NCBI RefSeq assembly: GCF_035046485.1
Contig: NC_085136.1
Span: forward strand, 326,024,175 to 326,088,174
Length of the DNA stretch: 64,000 nucleotides
Origin: Aedes albopictus
Taxonomy: Eukaryota > Arthropoda > Insecta > Diptera > Culicidae
Direction of reading: 5' to 3'
Under the pieces are notes generated by a model, which searched no databases, was not told where the DNA came from, and saw nothing but the letters and a program-made list of their open reading frames with translations. This document shows, piece by piece, positions 20,460 through 32,217 of the stretch. The position numbers were made by a program, and so were the translations under genes. Within the stretch, counting starts at the first letter, position 1. Every line of letters starts with the position of its first letter.

Positions 20460-21060
20460 TGATGGAAGGCTTTTTGTCCTTTGAAGTGAGCCTTAGGGAC
20501 CCTCTACCCCTTGAAGCGTTTTGAAAACTCTGTAACCCTTGAAACCGCCAAATGTACTCCTAAAATTCTCCTAAAATCATTAAAATGCCCCTGACATCCA
20601 CGAAAACCCCATGAAATTCCACTGAAACGCGCTGAATATGCTTCCGATTCTCCTTCAATGTCCTTGAATCCCCCTGAAAACTTTCAAAACGTCCCTGAAT
20701 CATTCTGAGATGATTTTTAAACATCTATCAAACTCCTTGAAATGCCCTAAAATTTTCTAAATCAACTGAAACCCCCTAGAACCATCCAAACTCCCATGAA
20801 AATGCTCCTGAAACCTCCAGAAATGCACCTGAAATGCACTTCAAACACCTTGAATCCCCCTCAAAGCCATTGCAATGTCCTGATACTCCCCTAGAACCAT
20901 CTGAAGCGCACCGAAACTGATAGAATCATTCTGAAATGGGCACAAAAGCGCCCTGATACGATCCTGATAGGACGCTCTTAAAACCTTTTGAAACGTCTCA
21001 GAAATCCCAATAAGCTTCCAGAAGCATCGTAAGACACTTGGTGCTTGATGGGCATACAAC
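20460..21060. repeat. degenerate CCCTTGAAACCCC-type repeat
   Basis: Words such as CCTGAAAC, CCTTGAA and CCCCCTGAAA recur throughout, in the opposite orientation to 18990-19720. No gene is visible. Confidence 0.65.
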
Positions 21061-21179
21061 TCGTAACGGTTAATCTACACCGAACGAAGCTTTCATCTTC
21101 AAAAGGTCTTGGTCTTGGCCACTCGTCTTTAGTCGCTCTGAACGTTATCCCATGTCCTTAAATCCTCCTCAACTACAAA

Positions 21180-21340
21180 ATGCTAACGTGTGCCCGGCCT
21201 TCCACGAAGCCGCCGGCCTCTTCCTGGTACTCTGCTGAATATGATTTTAGCTTATCGTTCATCCGGCATACGAACTACGTGCCCAAGCCACCGTAGCCTG
21301 CCGTGTTGTTTTCGCTTCACTGTATCCATCTCTTTATATA
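21180..21340 (-). mobile_element. LINE fragment, C-terminal tail of the RT ORF
   Basis: The minus strand encodes RLRWLGHVVRMPDE, the conserved tail of many non-LTR reverse-transcriptase ORFs, preceded by KEMDTVKRKQHG. It is the continuation of the fragment at 21939-22690, split by the MITE between them. Confidence 0.7.
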
Positions 21341-21938
21341 CAGGGTGCGGCAGGAAAAAATGCGAAAAGTTCAAGACACTATTACACGCTAAATATGGGA
21401 TATATATGACTATTTTTTAATGACAGTGTATCAGTCAATGTCTATATTCTAGCACTGAAAAATAAAAATGAACATATTTGATGTTTAACATGTGATAATG
21501 TAGGCCTAATAAGCGGATATCAATAAACTGCGCGCCCAATGGTCATTAAACAAAATGACTATAACAGTAACAAAATTAGCTCAAATTCGATGAACAGCCA
21601 GACCACACTGATCCAGAGCCATGTAGTTTCACATACCAGATGAAATAAGTACATATATTTGATGATATTGTAGAGATAATAAAAAATTTTGTTTTATCAG
21701 ATGCGAAATTTAACGACCTGTGTGATTTTCTGCGGTTTGAAAATTCTGGTTGTCTTCATCTTCAGGCGCCGTCCTGTAAAGGTTAGTGACCAAAATGGGA
21801 AATTTTTTAATTAACTTTTCAGAAAACTAGCCTATTATAGATCATGGAACGTTGAAACATAGATTGGTTAATGTCAAATGGACGAAAATGAGGTTTGAAT
21901 TTGAAAACCACTTTCGCATTTTTTCCTGCCGCATACTG
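21341..21938. mobile_element. 598-bp TA-flanked MITE nested in a LINE
   Basis: Inverted ends CAGGGTGCGGCAGGAAAAAA and TTTTTTCCTGCCGCATACTG are flanked by TA on both sides (21339-21340, 21939-21940). This is a Tc1/mariner-type signature. It interrupts the minus-strand LINE sequence. No transposase coding is seen inside. Confidence 0.85.
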
Positions 21939-22690
21939 TACTTCGTACTACTCGTAGTTCATGTGACGCCACCCAATGCCAGCCTCCAGTTCACCGCCGA
22001 TTATTGTTCGCAGCACTTTCTGTTCGAAGACTCCAATGGCTCTCCAACCAACTTCTTTCAACGACCACTTCCGTATAAAGCAACCAGAAGAATCAGTGTA
22101 CAAAGCGAGTTTTGTCTTCGTTTGTAGCCTATGGGACTTCAGCTGGTTTCGCAGATCGACAAAGGTCCGATTTGCAGCTACAATTCGTCTTCTCACCTTG
22201 CGGGTAATATCATTATCGCACGTCACTAGAGTACCAAGATAAACCAATTCGGTCACAACATCAAACATTTCACCATCTAGCAGCATTTCGCCACCACTAC
22301 CAATGCCGGACTGACGTTGACCACCAGCAATCATGTACTTAGTCTTTGTGCTGTTACTCATTAGTCCAATCCCCGCAGTCTCTTTTTGAACGCCCGACGG
22401 TCGATCTTGATGATGTCGATATCGTTCGCGAATCCGTAACCCGTGCATTTGATTTCGAACCATCAAGCGTCGCACAAATCAGTCTAATCAGCTTCACCGG
22501 AAAATCATGCTCAAGCATTATCTGATACAACTCGTTTCGCTTCACTGAATCGCACGTTGCCTTGAAATCAATTAACAGATGATGGGTTTGCACAAATTGT
22601 ACTCCCGAAACATATCGAGAAAACAACACCATAACACGATAAATGTCCGAGAGTGGCTGACATTGACCTTCTTCTGATCCCATGGCTCAA
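21939..22690 (-). mobile_element. LINE reverse-transcriptase fragment
   Basis: Minus-strand pieces include THHLLIDFKATCDSVKRNEL, then FDVVTELVYLGTLVTCDNDI and VFEQKVLRTIIGGE, in the order of a non-LTR RT and thumb region. The catalytic FADD segment is lost between the pieces and there are frame changes, so it is dead. Confidence 0.75.
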
Positions 22691-24574
22691 ACGGATCCGG
22701 ATACCTGGATATCGGTGAAATGCAACTCATAATTGACCCCCAATTGGACTGGAAAAGAAACCACAAGCACCCATCGACATCCTCGTGCTCATCATTCTAC
22801 CGAGAAATGAGTAGAAAACTGAAAGCAGCACGAAGGAACCAATTCGAGATAGTAAAATAGAATACTTCTAGACGCTGTTCAAAGTGTAAGTGCAGCTGTC
22901 AATTGTCATCGCTCACGTAGTGCCCTAGTGGACAATAGAGCTGTAAAATAGGTTAAGTGATCAAGAATAAAAAAAACTCGATAAATCTCATCAATCCTGG
23001 ACATAACACTCACACTTGTTACGACTCTGGAATCCTCTAAATTGGTCTTGAAATCTCCTGAAACGCCAAACTCCTAAAACCATCTAGAACCACTGAAACA
23101 TTCTCAACTCATATGAAACAAACTGAAACTCTCTTAAATGTCTCTGGATTCTCGTGTGGCGCTACTGAAATGCTTATGACACATTCTACCGTGACGTTAC
23201 AACGTTTTGACGCATTCGTAGTCAGATTTTCCTCTATAACTCATGACAACGAGCGTAAACCTCAAAATATTTTTTCATATTCGGATTCCTTGTAAAATTT
23301 CTGATATATTTGACCTATTGAACAATTTGTTAGCATCAGAAAAACGTGTTTAAAATGCGTATTTGTAGCGTGACGTTACAACGCGCTAGAATCCGACCCT
23401 CTCTACCGCGCTACCAACATCTTGAAAAATCTGCTCGGATTTTTATGATATTCTGATTTTTTTTTCCACCATTGAAGTTTATTGGTTTGTTCTTCAATTC
23501 AATGGAATAAAATATTTAAATTTCGGATTTGTCTTTGAATAATCGACTTTGACATTTCGTTCAGTTTCAAACAGGGTTCTGCTCGCGTTGTAATGTCACG
23601 AAAATGCACATCATGTTAGAATCAGAATAATCAGCCAAATTTACCCGAATTTGTGAATATATCATTGCATTATCTTCATTGCTTCAAGGGGAACTTTATT
23701 CTATTGAAAATCCGTTTTGTGATAAATGGCTCGGAGGGCCAAGTTATTGCTATCAGCAGTATGAAAACTCCTTCATGAAGGTTAATGGTACCCATCTTCG
23801 GACACCCATATTCATCTAATATTGTCCCAAAGACTAAACCGTTGATATTCATTACTTCGCACCGCCAGATATTTAGATTTTGCAGCATAAAACTAATCAC
23901 GCCGTCGAATTGAACATTTTTTCAATAATTTATGTAATGTCATTGATTCAATTAAAAACGCTTTAAGATGTGCGAGCAGTTATTGAACCAAAGACATACC
24001 TGAGGATCTGCATACCACTTAGGAGCATCAATTTCTGTGATTCCAGAGACACATAGACCAAATTCTGACAAAAAAATCCATCCTATGTATGTCAGAGTCA
24101 TAATTACTTAGAGAGTTAGTGTCTTTGGCAAAGTTGTTTGATAAGTCAAAATCCTACAGCTGATTTACTATTGGATGTGAGATTCAGACACACTGGGTGA
24201 CGCTTATTAAAAGTTTACAATTGATCAGAATTTCTCAAAAAGTTTTCAACAAATTTTGATTAGTTGAGAAACTATTTTTTTGGCAAAATCTTTGGGCACT
24301 TTATAAGAAGTTACAACATGTTGAATATTTTTTGAATAAATATAAAGTGCATTATTTTTCAAAATTTCAACTACCGTCAGTTAGAAACTTGAATCAAACG
24401 ACTTTTAAACTGAAAATTCTTGACAAGATAAACAACTTTTCCAAAGACATCAACATACTAAAAGTCTAAGGTCTAAGTAATTAGAGTCCCGAGATATATG
24501 AGTTTCAAATTCGTATTTGATTTTTAGTTTTACTTATCTCAGGATCGTGATTAATTGGAAAGATGGTTGTTTCA
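22691..24574. other. intergenic sequence with a recurring GTGACGTTACAACG motif
   Basis: No gene is recognised. 23000-23140 contains degenerate TGAAAC repeats. GTGACGTTACAACG occurs at 23191 and 23370 and, inverted with one change, near 23586. 24100-24540 resembles diverged single units of the array type at 11510-12895 (GTCTTTGGCAAAGTT). Confidence 0.35.
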
Positions 24575-24578
24575 TTAA

Positions 24579-24693
24579 CCCTTCAGCGCGCGCGCTGTTG
24601 TAAAAAGTACAACACTACCAAAAAACCTCGCTTTTCATATACAGCGCGAGCGCGGTGCAGTTTCGGTTGTTTGATGGCGCGCGCGCTGGAAGG
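24579..24693. mobile_element. GC-rich MITE with TTAA duplication (copy 2)
   Basis: TTAA flanks both sides (24575-24578, 24694-24697). The ends CCCTTCAGCGCGCGCGC and GCGCGCGCGCTGGAAGG are inverted repeats. TTAA targets with CC-starting ends are typical of piggyBac elements. At 115 bp it has no coding capacity. Confidence 0.75.
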
Positions 24694-24930
24694 TTAAAAT
24701 TGTTTGGTAGATCACTAGACTTTCAGTTGAATAGCCGTATGGTATTAATTTCTGCCACACAGTGGTGGTAGTTGCAAATTTTCAAAAGCATGCCAGTTTT
24801 ATTAATTACCCAAAACACATTCAACAAGCCGTAACTTTTTATAAAATATATCAAAAATTGTCAAATTTTGACTGATAGTTCCTCATCTTGTTATCTGTAA
24901 TTTCTACAATTTTGGACTTGATTGGTTATA

Positions 24931-25962
24931 CCCGAGCAAAGGCGGATAACAAAATGATAACAAGATCTGTTACCTGGTTATCATTCGTTTGATAATTGAG
25001 TTTGTTATCATTTAGGTTGAATTAAGAGCCAACATAACAAAAATGATAACTCAAATTTACTCCACGAATACCAAAATGATAAGATGTTAAGTTATAATTG
25101 AGTTCAAGTTGATAACTAATTGTGTTGTACAATATTTTATTAAATATTATATTTAGTTAGGCTGATACAAATTTAATTTTGACTTTTTGTCTCCCCCCCC
25201 TTTAAAAATTTCTGGCTGGATTTTGCATTTTGAGGGGGCAGATAAAAAAATATTTATCAAAATATCGGGTCTTGTCAAAAATTCTTTAACAAATCCGATG
25301 AGATTTTAATATTTTTCCAATTAAATGCTTTTTTATTTTTATCCCCCCCCCCCCCGACCAGCCGAAGTGTGGTGGGACAAAAAGTGAAATAAATATTTGT
25401 AACGGCCTCATCAACATGACAAAATACAGCTGATTGATAACAGGTTTTGTTATCATTTAGTTATCATTCCGAGCTATTTTATCGACGAAAATAGTAAAAA
25501 TCTACTTTACGGACATGGTTGGCAGTTGAAAAAAGTTTCTTATAACTACAATCCATGTTTTCAAATATTGCGTGGGTCTCGAACTATGATCGAGTGATTA
25601 TCGGTCGCAGCTGATAGCCCCTATACCAACGGGACTCAGTGAGAGGGAGAGTGATTGAAGGCTACGCTTTGGCTCTGCAGTCGCATTGAAGATGGAAAGC
25701 GGAATCTATTTTTAGATTCGAGGTCTGCCAGACCCTCAGTTCTGGGAAAGCTTTGAACTGTGCGTTTGAAACTGATAACATATTATGTTTTTATTTAGTA
25801 TTTTTATGTTATCGTGATAGACCAAAATTATTGATAACTAAATTTGTTATCATCTGATTATCATCAATTGGAAAAGATGATAACAAAAATAACAAAATGA
25901 TAATATCGATAACATAGTTTATTATCAAAGTGATATCACTTAGTTATCCGTCTTTGCTCGGG
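24931..25962. mobile_element. 1,032-bp TIR element rich in GATAAC words
   Basis: Inverted ends CCCGAGCAAAGGCGGATAAC and GTTATCCGTCTTTGCTCGGG agree at 19 of 20 bases and are flanked by ATA on both sides. The interior is dominated by TGATAACAAAATGATAAC-like words and has no transposase. A second MITE is nested in it at about 25157-25415. A related but weaker element lies at 39581-40073. Confidence 0.75.
25157..25415. mobile_element. nested MITE with CCCCCC tracts
   Basis: Ends AGGCTGATACAAATTTAATT and the inverse of AGGCCGTTACAAATATTTAT, each followed inwards by GACTTTTTGTC-like sequence and a run of C (left) or C/G (right). It splits the GATAAC-rich element. Boundaries are approximate and no target duplication is certain. 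Confidence 0.6.
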
Positions 25963-27239
25963 ATAGCTCTACACAAAGATGGAGCGCTTTAAGCAGAATC
26001 ATATTTTTGACTGTGTTCTATTAACTCTTATATCTAAGAAATAAGTGAATTAAATCAAATTGAATTTTGAAAGTTAAGAATTATATATTGATCTTTGATT
26101 ACAATTTGATTTGAATACAATATGTCCAAAGTGAAAAAAGTTTCAGCTTGTAGAATACTTTTCAAGTAACTCTAATCCCTTGCCTGCTTTTGCAAAATGG
26201 AAACTAACGTCCTCTAGTGACAAAATCTCGCATCTATTGGTAAATCAACTGCAAGTCCTTTACTTACCAAACAACTTTGCCGAAGAAATCGTATTTCTAT
26301 GTAAAAGGGATCCTGAGATGTATGAAATTTAAAATTTGTAAGTTCTCTAGTGCCGCCTGTTGGTGGAACTTTAAATCAAACAATCCATCAACTGTAAGTC
26401 TTTAACCTACTTAATAACTTTGTAATTTCGTCAGTGTTTCGTCTGTTGGCAACTCATATCACAAAAATTTTCGGTTTGAGTGGTATTAGATTACGATTAA
26501 AAATTTTTACAATATCGCAGTACAATTACATTGTAGATTTCGGCCAAACACCATCTCCCCCGTCCTTCAAAAGTCTACGTAGTTCATTAACCGGCAATGG
26601 TACGCAATTTATGAACGATATTTTGAAAAAGAGCTCATACACAACGAGAACCAAACTGTTTTGAATATAGAACTACGTTTGTCCAATTCAGAAGCCGTCC
26701 AAGCCAGAAAGACTTGGTCTTTTCCACAGAACTTTTTTTCGTGACGTTACAACGCAAACTTCAACCAGGTGAAATTCAGGCTTCCGTGAACCGATTTTCT
26801 TTTTTTTAGTCTCATTTGAAAGATCTTTTCGAGTACAAAGAGCAAAATTTCATATTTGTAACGTTTTCCGTATTTGAATAAAATTTAAAAATGTTGATTT
26901 TTCGAGACGTTACAACGCAATAAAAACCTATACTATGATCAGCCATATTTCAGAGTTGTAAAGTCTTCCGATTAAAAATCTTTTTATGCTAAAAAAATCT
27001 ACATACATTTATCTACAAATGACGGAAGACTTTTGAAAAATCAGTGTGTTGGTGTTTAAAATACGATAGTTTGGATGAAAAGTATGCCTAAAAGACTTAA
27101 AATCAGGATTTTAATGTTAATCTTAATCGTCGTTTAATTTATATTTATTGTCACACTAATATCATGTCGAATACATTTTTGGATGGCAAAAGTAATGGAG
27201 AATGTGATAAAAATGTCAAATATGCCATAACTCAACTTT
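25963..27239. other. intergenic sequence, no gene seen
   Basis: AT-rich. 26180-26420 has pieces like the 141-bp array (AACTTTGCCGAAGA, GTGCCGCCTGTTGGTGG). GTGACGTTACAACG occurs at 26741, and a GAGACGTTACAACG variant at about 26904. No credible coding sequence. Confidence 0.35.
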
Positions 27240-28420
27240 GAATAATTGTTATTGATGATACGGGGACCGTAGAATGTGTCTTATAAAGCTTCTTAAGACG
27301 CCCGAAATTTTCCTGAATCGCTCTTGAAACCCACGAAACGTCCATGAACCCCCTTGAACCGTTTTGAAACCCCCTTAAAATCGCTGAACTCCTGGAGATC
27401 TCCCTCATATACTCCAAAACCCATCCTGAAACGTCCCTTAAGTCACTTGAAATTCTCTGAAAATCCTATGAAAAAACCCTTCTGAAACCCTCTGAGACGC
27501 ATCTGAAACATACCTCAAGCCCTTTTAAAAACTCCTCAAACACATTGAAACACCCTGGATCTCGCACCGAGAGCGAACGGCGAAAACGGCCTCCTTCCTT
27601 CCATAACTTCACACAACCACAGAGAACAGACGAACATGCTCGAACAAAATTGCTCAAAAATCTTGTGTAAAGAAATAAAAACGCTCAGTAACGCCATTGA
27701 CGGTGACATTCCCACCTAAAAACTCGTTCCGACATCATGATGGCGCTTACTAAAGAAATATTTCACTACCGTTCCTTTGTATTTTCCTACTCAGAGACTG
27801 TGCTGTATTTGCTCAAATATCAAAATTTTTATGATTATTTCACTAATTCAACAACAAAATTTGAGCAACATAATGATAATTAGTATCACCACTTTCAATT
27901 AGAAATGAGTTGAACAACAATACAATTATTGTTTTCCTAGTAAATCCAGCACATTCTCTCGGTCGAACTATATTGGGGTGCACACCTGGCAACACTAGCG
28001 CCAAACGGTAAAACAACGGCAAATTTGTACCCCCATTTGAAATGTGACAGCGCCGCGTAATGGGCACATTCCCAGTTATTTCAAAACAACCGTTACAATG
28101 CTTTACACAACCGCACTGCATGATCTTGGACGTCTGTTCTCTGTGACACAACGTAGAGCCACCCAAAACGAAACCTGGTCCGTGACCAAGATTCCATCCC
28201 AATCGTCCTCCGACAAAACATGCCTTAAAACCACCCTTGAAAACTCTTGAAACGCCCTGAAACTCCCTTGAATCGCCCCCAAATTTCATGAATCACTCAG
28301 AGAGGGACCCCAAAGTGCCTTGAAATAAGACGGACCAGAAACTCCACGAAATACCTCTAAAACCCTTTGAAACTCATCTGGAATTGCTCTGAAACGCTTC
28401 TGATTACAGCGTAAATTTAA
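27240..28420. repeat. degenerate CCTTGAAACCCC-type repeat with unique patches
   Basis: 27290-27560 and 28220-28400 are made of CCTGAAAC / CCCTTGAA words. The part between (27560-28210) is more complex but shows only short frames without recognisable features. Confidence 0.5.
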
Positions 28421-28959
28421 CACAGCAAATTTCCTTTCCGATCGTTGCTCATGACGAGCACTTGCGGCGCAGTCTTGTGCCACGCACCGTTGACAGTTGC
28501 ATTAAACCTACACATATTGTTCCGATCCTTAATTTCCTGCGAGTGTGATAGCCGACACTCTTCTCTTTTCTTGCTGCGGAGTGCGGAGATATAGTTTCTT
28601 TTCTGTCCTTGCCACCCTGCACAACTCCCTATTGAACAGGGTACCACTAGCATTTGACTTCTTGTTGGTTTTTGTTCGTCACTCGCTTGAACTTCTCATC
28701 GGAGCATTGCAAAGGCGTCGTTGAGCGATATATATCACCTCTTGGTCTCTTCGATCCTCTCTTCTAGTTTCTGATGGTACCATACAGCAACCCCTTTCGG
28801 CTAATGACCGTTGAAAGACATGATTGTTGATCGAAGAAGCAGGAAGAATCGTGGCTTGCTATGGTCTTATCATCAAGAGGGCGAGTGGGAAATATGCGTG
28901 TGTCTATTGCATGTTGACATGTTTTTGGGGGCAATAATCTAAACTCACTGATAGATGCT
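28421..28959. other. intergenic sequence, no gene seen
   Basis: Mixed-composition DNA between the degenerate repeats and the LINE fragment. I see no gene or structured repeat. Confidence 0.3.
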
Positions 28960-30490
28960 AATTGTCAGATACATACCTATACATACCATCCAGTCTCCAA
29001 TCGGGAGCCGTCAGATGTGTTTTCGGCTGTTCTTACGTGCGACATAGGTGGAAGCAGTACTTCGATGAGCACCAGAGTGTAGCGGAGCATATAGGGACGA
29101 TAGATCAAGACAACGGAGGGAGCGACTACCTCAAAGCAGGATGGAAATGGTCCAACTCTCACAATGAGGAAAGTAAAGGATGCCAATCACCAGCTCAAAC
29201 CCAACAAAGCAGCTGGTAAGGAAGATATCGCAGCTGAACTCATCAAGCTAGGCCCAGAAAAATTAGCCACCTGACCGCACCAGTTGATAGTTAGGATCTG
29301 AGAAACCGAACAGCTACCGGAGGAGTGGAAGGAAGGTGTAATCTGCCCCATTCACAAGAAAGGCCAGATCATCTTCCGTCGTCTGCCATCTAAAACGAAT
29401 GATTTCGCAGGAAGTTATCAAGTCAGCTTCATCGATGGCCGGTCGACAACGGATCAGATCTTTACCGTACGGCAAATCCTCCAGAAATGCCGTGAAAACC
29501 AGGTCCCAACGCATCACCTGTTCATCGACTTCAAAGCGGCATGGAGCTATGGAGAATCATGGACGAAAACGGCTTTCCTGGGAAGCTGACTAGACTGACT
29601 AAAGCAACGATGAACGGTGTGCAAAAATGCGTAAGGTTTTCGGGTGAACTATCCAGTTCATTCGAATTTCGCTGGGGACTGAGACAAGGTGACGGACTCT
29701 CATGCCTACTCTTCAAAATCGCCCTGGAAAGTGTGATGCGACGAGCCGGGCTCAACAGCCGGGGAACGATTTTCACAAAATCCGGACAATTTGTGTGCTT
29801 TGCGGATGACATGGATATTATCGCCAGAACATTTGGATCGGTGGCAGAGCTGTTGTATACCCGCCTGCAACGCGAAGCAGCTGGTGGTGAATGGCTCAAA
29901 AACAAAGTACATGCTGGCAGGTCTAACCGAACACGATCGGCAGTAATGTGACGATAGACGGGGATACCTTCGAGGTGGTGGAGGAATTCGTCTACCTCGG
30001 ATCCTTACTGACGGCTGACAACAATGTGAGTCTTGAAATTCGAAAGTGCATCATCAGCGGCAGTCGGGCCTACTACGGGCTCCAGAAGAAGCTGCGGTCT
30101 AAAAAGATTCACCAACGCACCAAATGCACCATGTACAAAACGCTAAAAAGGACGGTGGTCATCTACGGATACGAGACATGGACCATGATCGAGGAGGACC
30201 TGAAAGCACTCGAAGTTTTAGAGCCACGCGTGCTAAGGACGATCTTCGGCGGTGTACAGGAGAATGGTGTGTGGCTGAGAAGGATGAACCACGAGCTCGC
30301 TGCACTTTACGGCGAACCCAGCATTCAGAAGGTGGCAAAGTCGGAAGGATACGGTGGTCAGGGTATGTTGTAAGAATGTTGGACAACATTTGTAAGGATA
30401 AAGAGAGCAAGATGGACGGACCAGGCGGAGCGTGACTTGGCGAGCATTTGGCGTATAACCGAGGATGGAGAGCGGAAGCTACATTGAGTA
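28960..30490 (+). mobile_element. degenerate non-LTR retrotransposon (RT region)
   Basis: The plus strand encodes, with frame changes and internal deletions: KPNKAAGKEDIAAELIKLGP, QLPEEWKEGVICPIHKKG, DGRSTTDQIFTVRQILQKC, QVPTHHLFIDFKAAW, FRWGLRQGDGLSCLLF, the catalytic FADDMDI, then FVYLGSLLTADNN, a VLRTIFGGVQENGVW segment and RIRWSGYVVRM. That is the reverse-transcriptase order of a LINE (motifs up to the thumb and tail). Stops and shifts around 29270, 29570 and 29940 show it is dead. The clade is not resolved. Confidence 0.85.
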
Positions 30491-30539
30491 TTGTGGCTTA
30501 TATTTGTTGCTTGTGTAATACTAATTTTGAGGCCATTCA

Positions 30540-31422
30540 GAGCTAGTCATATTGATTTACAGTTTTCTCACATTATCGAAATATTACATCCGACGATCCA
30601 TAACATCCTTCCGCAAAACAGGCCCTACCCTAAGCGACCATACATCATCCTCAATCATAACCGATGATGAGCAGCTGGGAAAATCTCGGCTCCAATCGAC
30701 GAAGCTTGCGGTCAGTGGTGGCTCCAACGCCGTCGTAATGGGAAGCTTTCGGAGCCAGAGCGCGAGAGCAATCCCATAACCATCGCTTATGGCTGCGCGC
30801 AAAAGGGGATCCCACAAAAGGATGTCATCTCTGCTGCAGCCTGAGCTGCGTGGTTGTGGGTGGTTGGGTTGGGAGATGCTGCAGCATCCATCCTCCGCTG
30901 GTTGTTGTTGATGTTGTTGTTTGTTCTGTTGTGGGTGCTCGCCTTTTGGTGCTCCCGGGAGCGCGCGCGCCGCCGTATGCTAATATGCTCTCATCTCCTC
31001 TGCGAAAGTGAAAATCTGTGTGTGCATTGTTAATTGGCGAGCTTCTTTGTTTGTAGGCTGTAGGGCATATTTTAGGCTGCCTGTTCTACGTTTCCTTTTT
31101 TCCGTTTTCTAGTAGCCTGTTTGTAGTCGAGCGCAGTTATCAGTTATGTAACAATTAATCATTAAAACATTAATCGGAACATTCAAAAGTGCTGTGAATG
31201 GAACAAATCGCGGATTCGAACTTGTTTTGTTTGCTGTAGAGTTTCCTTTCTGCTTCACCTTCGCTTTGTGTTGCCACCTGAGTGCGGTTTCGATCGAACA
31301 CGCAAAAAAGTGCTTCGCTTCTCGGATCACCGAATCTGACGACCTGCCGTGGCCGACGTTCCTTCCGGATCGCGGACCTCGGCCAAGCAACGGCGACGAC
31401 GACGGAGGAGGAAGAAAATACC
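30540..31422 (+). promoter_or_regulatory. cv-c: putative promoter and 5' leader of the cv-c upstream first exon
   Basis: Repeat-poor and GC-richer, unlike its surroundings. It contains a GGTTGTTGTTGATGTTGTTG run and a GCGCGCGCGCCGCC stretch. TCAGTT at 31140-31145 (TATCAGTTATG) fits the insect initiator consensus. A short upstream ORF starts at 31198 and stops at 31239. The ATG at 31423 follows a purine-rich GAAGAAAATACC context. Assignment to cv-c is inferred from strand, lack of any other gene and splice phase. Confidence 0.4.
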
Positions 31423-31549
31423 ATGCACCGCAGGATGTCCAGCTTTCGCGAGTACAAGTTCTTCCGTAGTTTCTCGGCAAAGATAGAGAATTGGCACATC
31501 CGCAAGGCGGAATCCCTCTGGAAGCGAATGCGGGAACGGAAACTGGCAG
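31423..31549 (+). CDS. cv-c: candidate upstream alternative first coding exon of cv-c
   Basis: The exon encodes 42 residues beginning MHRRMSSFREYKFFRSF and ending RMRERKLAG, a basic, helix-prone peptide. It ends GGCAG/GTACGA, a good donor at 31550. The exon ends in phase 1, which is what the SAM exon at 52713 needs (G + AA gives Glu before ILE-GLU-ALA). It lies on the same strand, about 21 kb upstream, in a repeat-poor island. No other plus-strand exon that could use it is present before 52713. I read it as an alternative promoter giving a shorter protein that starts almost directly at SAM, as vertebrate DLC genes also do. Not proven; an unrelated gene with exons outside the window is possible only if cv-c lies in its intron. 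Confidence 0.55.
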
Positions 31550-32217
31550 GTACGAGGTTCTACGCGTCTAACGCGCCACGGTCTATGACCCTCCCCCGAG
31601 TCGTCAGTCTAGGAGGCGTTGTGATTCAACATCCACGTCCAAAACACAGGCCCACCCAAACCTAATTAATATTCCGAGCTTCACGCTTGAAAAGCATAAT
31701 TCATTTAGCATTCATACGAAGCATATTAAACTGTTCATTCATCATCATCGTCACCTTGATGTGTGTTGTGTGCTGCTATAATGCAATGCTATAGCAGGCG
31801 CGCAACAGGAGGAGTAGCACAGCGTCGTCGCACAGCAGTCCGTGTGGTGGAGTCGCTACTCTCGCTAATACAGTACCTACCTAACAGTATGTATAGAAAC
31901 TCCATGGAAGCAGTCAGTCTCTAGTGCTATTCAGTCAACACACAGTCATTCAGTGTACGGTCGGTCGGTCGGTGGGTGGGTGGCAGAGCACTATCGCTTA
32001 TTGTGATGTGATGTGTGTTGTGTATGGAATCCTAAATGATAGATCGTAAAAAATACCGTAGGGGGGCTGAATCGAGGAGTCAGCGTAAATATTTCTACTT
32101 CGCTGAATAGAATTGTTGAAGTTTTTTATGCTAATCTTTCCATGGGAAATGCAGCTTGCTCTCGATCATCCTATTTTTTTCTGCTCGATTATCAGAGTAT
32201 AATTGTTTATACTGTTT
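31550..32217. other. repeat-poor sequence after the upstream first exon
   Basis: No coding sequence is seen. Between 31905 and 31965 several initiator-like TCAGT words cluster (TCAGTC, TCAGTC, TCAGTG), followed by a GGTCGGTCGGTCGG tract, so a second start site is conceivable. The rest is intron-like. Confidence 0.35.

Noticed and set aside
23676..23900. 74-codon minus-strand frame
   Set aside because: No similarity that I recognise, AT-rich surroundings and no promoter or splice features; length is within chance expectation.
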